Shown piece after piece: positions 61,722-64,000 of a stretch of 64,000 nucleotides of DNA. A model generated the notes under the pieces. It did no database searches, was not told the origin of the DNA, and saw only the letters and a list, made by a program, of their open reading frames with translations. The position numbers were made by a program, and so were the translations under genes. The stretch is from contig NZ_AUGD01000019.1 in assembly GCF_000426845.1 (NCBI RefSeq), positions 1 to 64,000 of the forward strand. Reading direction: 5' to 3'. The stretch comes from Bradyrhizobium sp. in8p8. Lineage in GTDB: Bacteria > Pseudomonadota > Alphaproteobacteria > Rhizobiales > Xanthobacteraceae. Position 1 is the stretch's first letter. The number at the start of each line of letters is the position of its first letter.

Positions 61722-62483
61722 ATGTCCGGATTGCCGCATTTGCCGCACGCGCTGGTGACCGGTGGCGGTCGCGGCATCGGCCGCGCAATCGCTGCTTCTC
61801 TCGTCGGCGCTGGCGCAACCGTAACTGTGCTTGGCCGCAACGCGGCGGTTCTCGAAGAGGCAGTCAATGCAGGTGCCGCGCACTTTGCCGCCGTCGCTGA
61901 CGTCTCGAACGAAACGTCAATGAACGCCGCCATCGCCGCAGCGAGTGCGCACAAGCCGATCGATATCCTGATAGCCAACGCCGGCAGCGCTGAATCGGCG
62001 CCATTTTCGAAGTCGGACTCGGCCCTTTTTGCGCGCATGATGGATGTCAATTTCATGGGCGTGGTTCACGCCGTCCGTGCCGTGCTGCCGGGCATGAAGG
62101 ATCGTCCGTACGGCCGCATCGTCGCGGTTGCGTCCACCGCCGGGCTCAAAGGTTACGCCTATGTCAGCGCGTATGCTGCCGCCAAGCACGCCGTCGTCGG
62201 TCTGGTGCGCTCCCTTGCTCTCGAAATGGCCGGAAGCAAGGTGACCGTGAATGCGGTGTGTCCCGGTTTCACCGACACCGACCTGGTCGCCGGCAGCATC
62301 GAAAACATCATGAAGAAGACCGGCAGGACCCGCGAGCAGGCGATCGCCGAGCTTGCGAAGCACAATCCGCAGGGGCGTCTGATCACTCCCCAGGAGGTGG
62401 CCGATGCGGTGCTCTGGCTTTGCGGCGAGGGCGCCGGCGCGATCACCGGACAGGCGATTGCGGTTGCCGGCGGTGAAATTTAG
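61722..62483 (+). CDS. short-chain dehydrogenase/reductase
   Basis: This 253-residue SDR has the cofactor motif ALVTGGGRGIGRAIAASLVG, NAG motif ILIANAGSAESA, catalytic Ser in AVASTAGLKG and YxxxK as YAAAK, with SAYAAAKHAVVGLVRSLALE. It resembles hydroxyacyl-CoA-type dehydrogenases found beside salicylyl-CoA/2-aminobenzoyl-CoA hydroxylase genes. It starts the plus-strand operon. Confidence 0.87.
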   Translation: MSGLPHLPHALVTGGGRGIGRAIAASLVGAGATVTVLGRNAAVLEEAVNAGAAHFAAVADVSNETSMNAAIAAASAHKPIDILIANAGSAESAPFSKSDSALFARMMDVNFMGVVHAVRAVLPGMKDRPYGRIVAVASTAGLKGYAYVSAYAAAKHAVVGLVRSLALEMAGSKVTVNAVCPGFTDTDLVAGSIENIMKKTGRTREQAIAELAKHNPQGRLITPQEVADAVLWLCGEGAGAITGQAIAVAGGEI

Positions 62484-62524
62484 CATTTGTGTGCAATGCG
62501 GAACAGGGAATCCAAGGAGATCGC

Positions 62525-63361
62525 ATGAGCAGGCCAGCCAATCCCGTCACCCTCCCGCTTGCAGATTATTCGCCTCAGCATTTTTTGCTGGCTGTGGTCG
62601 ACGGCGTCGCGACGGTCACGCTCAATCGGCCCGAGCGGAAGAATCCCCTGACATTCGAGAGCTATCGGGAATTGACCGATTTCTTCCGCGCCTGCGCCTT
62701 CGACGACGCGGTCAAGTGCATCGTCGTCACCGGTGCCGGCGGTAATTTCTCGTCGGGCGGTGACGTGTTCGAGATCATCGGTCCGCTCGTGAAGATGGAC
62801 ACCAAGGGGCTGACTGCCTTCACGCGCATGACCGGCGACCTCGTCAAGGCGATGCGGGCATGTCCTCAGCCGATCGTGGCCGCGGTCGAGGGCATCTGTG
62901 CCGGGGCCGGGGCCATTATCGCCATGGCATCCGACATGCGCCTTGCGGCGAGCGGCGCCAAGGTGGCATTCCTGTTCAACAAGGTGGGCCTCGCCGGCTG
63001 CGACATGGGCGCCTGCGCAATCCTGCCGCGGATCATCGGGCAGTCCCGCGCCTCCGAGCTGCTCTACACAGGCCGGTTCATGACCGCGGACGAGGGCGAG
63101 CGCTGGGGCTTCTTCAGCCGCATCGTCACGCCGGAGCAGGTGTTGTCCCAGGCGCAAGTTCTGGCGAAACAGATTGCGGAGGGGCCGACCTTCGCCAACA
63201 CCATGACCAAGCGAATGCTGGCGATGGAATGGGCGATGTCGGTGGAGGAGGCGATCGAAGCGGAGGCGGTTGCCCAAGCGCTGTGCATGACCACGGCGGA
63301 TTTCGAGCGCGCCTTCGAGGCTTTCGCCAACAAGGTCAAGCCGGTCTTCAGGGGCGACTAG
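62525..63361 (+). CDS. enoyl-CoA hydratase/isomerase family protein
   Basis: This 278-residue crotonase has the oxyanion pockets GGNFSSGGDVFEI and EGICAGAGAIIAMASDMRLA, with FLFNKVGLAGCDMGACAILP that carries the catalytic acidic/backbone positions. AAGGAG precedes the ATG. It would act on a ring or unsaturated CoA ester. A palindromic box and a new promoter region follow before the next gene. Confidence 0.88.
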   Translation: MSRPANPVTLPLADYSPQHFLLAVVDGVATVTLNRPERKNPLTFESYRELTDFFRACAFDDAVKCIVVTGAGGNFSSGGDVFEIIGPLVKMDTKGLTAFTRMTGDLVKAMRACPQPIVAAVEGICAGAGAIIAMASDMRLAASGAKVAFLFNKVGLAGCDMGACAILPRIIGQSRASELLYTGRFMTADEGERWGFFSRIVTPEQVLSQAQVLAKQIAEGPTFANTMTKRMLAMEWAMSVEEAIEAEAVAQALCMTTADFERAFEAFANKVKPVFRGD

Positions 63362-63410
63362 TCTGGTCGCCCTTATGGCGGCGCACCAACAACGGGGACT
63401 TGCGCGAAAT

Positions 63411-63428
63411 TATTTTAGGCTTAAAATA
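63411..63428. promoter_or_regulatory. palindromic operator-like box 3
   Basis: TATTTTA-GGCT-TAAAATA is a perfect 7-bp-arm palindrome in the 99-bp gap before the salicylyl-CoA-hydroxylase-like gene, 32 bp before its ATG. Related boxes lie at 61590 and 61667. No regulator gene that could bind it is seen beside it. Confidence 0.55.
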
Positions 63429-63460
63429 GTTTCATGGCCGGGTGAATTGGCGAGGCTCCC

Positions 63461-64000
63461 ATGAAAGTCGCGATCATCGGTGGCGGACCTGCGGGTCTCT
63501 ATGCTGCAATCCTGCTCAAGAAGCAGCGCCCGAGCGCCGACATCACGGTCTACGAACGCAACCGGCCCGACGACACCTTCGGTTTCGGCGTGGTGTTCTC
63601 GGACGCGACACTCGACAATTTCGAGAAGCACGATCTCCCGAGCTATCGCCGTATTACTCAGGAATTCGCCTATTGGGACGATATCGCCGTGCATTTCCGC
63701 GGCACGGTGCATCGCGTCGGCGGCAACGGCTTCTGCGGCTGCTCGCGGCAGAAGTTGCTCCTGATCCTCCAGGAACGTGCACGCGAGCTGGGCGTCGCGC
63801 TGCATTTCGAAGTGGACATCGACGACGAGACCCGATTCGCCGACGCCGATCTCATCCTGCTCGCGGACGGCATCAACAGCCGCTTCCGCGAGAAATATAT
63901 CGAGCATTTCCAGCCTGAGGTCGACGTCCGTGCCAACAAATTCGCCTGGATGGGCTCTACCAGACCGCTTGATGCTTTCACCTTCATCTTCCAGGAGACA
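63461..64000 (+). CDS. salicylyl-CoA 5-hydroxylase / 2-aminobenzoyl-CoA monooxygenase-like flavoprotein (partial)
   Basis: The first 180 residues are visible before the window ends. The FAD motif VAIIGGGPAGLYAAILLKKQ, FGFGVVFSDATLDNFEKHD and GNGFCGCSRQKLLLILQERA match the monooxygenase half of the large bifunctional enzymes that hydroxylate salicylyl-CoA or anthraniloyl-CoA. ILLADGINSRFREKYIEHF is the DG motif. The full protein is usually near 770 residues with an NADH:flavin oxidoreductase half, which would lie beyond the window. Neighbouring SDR and enoyl-CoA hydratase genes support an aromatic CoA-ester pathway. Confidence 0.85.
   Translation, partial: MKVAIIGGGPAGLYAAILLKKQRPSADITVYERNRPDDTFGFGVVFSDATLDNFEKHDLPSYRRITQEFAYWDDIAVHFRGTVHRVGGNGFCGCSRQKLLLILQERARELGVALHFEVDIDDETRFADADLILLADGINSRFREKYIEHFQPEVDVRANKFAWMGSTRPLDAFTFIFQET

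Noticed and set aside
1..64000. CRISPR arrays, tRNA and rRNA genes
   Set aside because: No regularly spaced repeats or recognisable tRNA/rRNA sequence was noticed on reading either strand; a covariance-model scan was not possible.

Overview
The window looks like chromosome of a high-GC alphaproteobacterium of the Bradyrhizobium type. The evidence is gene content (many periplasmic-binding-protein transporters, CoA-thioester aromatic catabolism, amide and urea use), the GC-rich codon use, and a dispersed-repeat style familiar from that group. The genus is an inference; no rRNA, tRNA or other marker gene was seen.

Layout. 1-3.8 kb is a mobile-element scrapheap: an IS110-family (IS1111-like) element inserted in a broken IS66 tnpC, an orphaned FitA-type antitoxin with a stump of its toxin, IS66 tnpB/tnpA remnants and the tail of a cyclase-like gene. 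4-12.2 kb (minus strand) is one tightly packed operon: amidohydrolase, CobW GTPase, then a complete dipeptide/oligopeptide ABC transporter. 12.4-18.3 kb holds a MocR-type regulator, a TauE-like exporter, an aldehyde dehydrogenase and a divergent SnoaL-like/FAD-oxidoreductase pair, probably for amine catabolism.

18.4-31.8 kb is the most striking locus: a MarR regulator, an AmiC-like sensor, a five-gene urea/amide-type ABC transporter, an amidase of the nitrile-hydratase-associated type, a small ABM-domain protein, and a urease set in the order ureE-ureF-ureAB(fused)-ureC-ureG-ureD. UreC keeps all nickel ligands but is divergent around the active site. Together the genes would import a short amide or urea-like compound and strip its nitrogen as ammonia. 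31.8-33.7 kb is a decay zone with broken relatives of the same kind of pathway.

33.8-40.3 kb has a LysR regulator divergent from a DadA-like oxidase, hydantoinase A and B, and a frameshifted Bug receptor. 40.3-45.2 kb is a miscellany: a flavin monooxygenase, a single-domain response regulator, two copies of a roughly 90-bp repeat ending in a terminator, two small phage-like membrane proteins and a GNAT fragment. 45.2-55.8 kb carries a CoA-transferase, a two-component flavin monooxygenase, a NitT/TauT-type ABC transporter, an IlvD/Edd dehydratase and a NicX-like ring-cleaving dioxygenase, suggesting uptake and breakdown of an aromatic or N-heterocyclic acid. 55.8-64 kb holds two divergent operons for aromatic CoA-thioester breakdown (ligase, acyl-CoA dehydrogenase, hydroxyacyl-CoA dehydrogenase; SDR, enoyl-CoA hydratase, salicylyl-CoA-hydroxylase-like protein), with a recurring ATTTTA-N4-TAAAAT-type box in the control regions.
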